Assembly (NCBI GenBank): GCA_018223385.1
Contig: JAGTTR010000023.1
Span: 1 to 64,000 of the forward strand
DNA from: Oscillospiraceae bacterium Marseille-Q3528
GTDB lineage: Bacteria > Bacillota > Clostridia > Lachnospirales > Lachnospiraceae
Length of the DNA stretch: 64,000 nt
Direction of reading: 5' to 3'
Part shown: positions 62,911 to 64,000 of the stretch, piece by piece
How positions within the stretch are numbered: the first letter of the stretch is position 1
Layout: each line of letters begins with the position of its first letter
Program-made: the position numbers and the translations under genes
Notes under the pieces: model-generated
What the model was told of the DNA's origin: nothing
Database searches by the model: none
The model's input: the letters and a program-made list of their open reading frames with translations, nothing else

Positions 62911-64000
62911 TTATCGGAAAAGATCCATGATACGCAGATACTTTTCCGGTGCATCATTGAGCAGCATACAGTTCTCATTGGCGAAAATGAGCATGGCACC
63001 GATAAAGATGCTGCAGATAAAAAGAACCGGGAGAATGCTGCGGATGCAGCGGTCTTCCTCCAGCCGGGCTTCATATTCCAGTGCCAGAAGCAGGGCCAGG
63101 ATACCAAGGGGAAGCGTAATGTCGCACAGATAACGGATGAAGATTCCGCCAAGGGAAAAATCAAGGAACGCAACCGTCAGGGATCCGAGCAGCAGGAACA
63201 GATAAGTCAGCCGCTTGGAATGCTGTTTTTGTTCAATCGACGGGTGTGAGAACAGAAACAGACAGAGGAACAGCGGGATACAGAACAATCCCATGTTGTA
63301 AGTGTGGTATATGTAATTGCCTAAGGTGGATACCACCTCTTTATGCAGACTGATAAAAGGAAAGATCAGACTGACATCCGGGGGCTCCAGGAAATCATAA
63401 TAAACAAAGGCCAGCAGCCGGGAAGGGTCTGCCCGCAGCGTGTTGTAAGTGATGTCGCTGACGGTGAGCTGGTAGCTGGTGCCGAATTCCGTGGGCGTTC
63501 CGAATCTTGCCATGTTGTATGTACAGATCAGGGCGCCGCCGACGGCGACCGGAATAACGAAGGCTGCCAGATCGAGAAGCTTATATTTCCAGACAGTGTC
63601 CTTCTCTGCCAGATACAAAAGGGCAGTGGGAGCAGCAGCGCACATGACCGCAATGGCTGCATTGGGCCGACAGAGTACCAGCAGGACAAAGGCTATGCCG
63701 GCTGCTGCGGCACAAAGTCTGCGCGGGATGCCCTGTTTCATGGAAAATGCATGAAAGAAAAACAGGAAAAACAGCAGGGCAAACGCCATTGCCCCATTGA
63801 CGGCAATGTAGTAGAAGTTGGAGCTGACCATGACAAGTGGGATCAGGCTGGCGAAAAATAATGTAATATATCCAAATACATACAGGAACAGGTGCACACG
63901 GGGCAGAAATTTCTTCCGGAGTTCTTCCAGAACTGCCAGCAGGAGGACGGCACAGAGTGCAGAATATATCATGCTGACAAAAGCATCCCCGGGCAGTGCC
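62911..64000 (-). CDS. Polytopic membrane protein, glycosyltransferase-39-like, cut by the window edge
   Basis: The frame is open from 64000 to the stop at 62911. The most N-terminal ATG inside the window (63972) is not the real start, because ALPGDAFVS continues upstream in frame. The visible 363 residues hold about eight to nine membrane segments and an extracytoplasmic stretch with SSNFYYIAVNGAMAFALLFF and NMARFGTPTEFGTSYQLT. The latter looks like the polytopic membrane proteins annotated as glycosyltransferase family 39 in Firmicutes. The catalytic N terminus would lie outside the window, so the function is open. Confidence 0.65.
   Translation of the reverse strand, partial: ALPGDAFVSMIYSALCAVLLLAVLEELRKKFLPRVHLFLYVFGYITLFFASLIPLVMVSSNFYYIAVNGAMAFALLFFLFFFHAFSMKQGIPRRLCAAAAGIAFVLLVLCRPNAAIAVMCAAAPTALLYLAEKDTVWKYKLLDLAAFVIPVAVGGALICTYNMARFGTPTEFGTSYQLTVSDITYNTLRADPSRLLAFVYYDFLEPPDVSLIFPFISLHKEVVSTLGNYIYHTYNMGLFCIPLFLCLFLFSHPSIEQKQHSKRLTYLFLLLGSLTVAFLDFSLGGIFIRYLCDITLPLGILALLLALEYEARLEEDRCIRSILPVLFICSIFIGAMLIFANENCMLLNDAPEKYLRIMDLFR

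Overview
The window looks like part of a chromosome of an anaerobic Firmicute of the class Clostridia, most likely Lachnospiraceae. The evidence is the Gram-positive style of the signals (strong AGGAGG ribosome binding sites, sigma-A promoters, T-run terminators), a T-box leader, ferredoxin-dependent 2-oxoacid metabolism, a CsoR copper operon, a BMP nucleoside-type ABC importer and many Lachnospiraceae-like hypothetical proteins. The species cannot be fixed from the sequence alone.

Positions 1-12,500 are accessory DNA, more AT-rich than the rest. The left edge carries the end of an unknown gene and an OLD-like ATPase with a fused TOPRIM nuclease domain (193-1671). It stops against a broken piece of the 3' end of the 23S rRNA methyltransferase gene rlmD/rumA (1783-2021), and similar rlmD-like scraps recur near 12,100-12,190, so this looks like a repeatedly used integration site. 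Between the scraps lie a two-component system with an ABC/FtsX exporter (2042-7186), an intact IS256-family element with an 8-bp target duplication (7304-8788), paired palindromes, and a row of small single genes (ACT-domain protein, frameshifted DUF2200, acetyltransferase, peptidase E-like, small membrane protein, GNAT).

From about 12.9 kb the content is ordinary core chromosome: an EFR1 flavodoxin-ferredoxin, DUF554, PAP2, a C69 dipeptidase, ThrH, a HAD phosphatase, a coiled-coil cell wall hydrolase, an Rpn-type nuclease and a CbiT-like protein. At 23.64-27.06 kb a promoter and a T-box leader whose specifier reads AUC (Ile) precede a four-subunit 2-oxoacid:ferredoxin oxidoreductase operon. 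It faces a sigma-54 activator, a degenerate Nudix protein and a membrane protein on the minus strand.

The right half holds a BMP/nucleoside ABC importer (31.3-36.4 kb); a csoR-copA-copZ copper operon with two CsoR operators, one inside the promoter spacer (36.5-40.2 kb); an MBOAT/SGNH O-acylation pair (40.5-42.9 kb); a TetR-controlled RND efflux operon (43-48.5 kb); a bcp-yaaA peroxide pair; tRNA-Pro(CGG) beside gene fragments and a RelB/PIN toxin-antitoxin pair (50-51.6 kb); a GH13 glucosidase; a deletion scar with a receiver-less response regulator (53.8-54.7 kb); an aldehyde dehydrogenase; a MntP-like pump; a radical SAM protein; a TetR regulator; a MITE-like palindromic element (59.2 kb) with a half copy at 40.3 kb; an AI-2E-family protein; a TPR protein; an MBL-fold hydrolase; and a polytopic membrane protein cut by the right edge.
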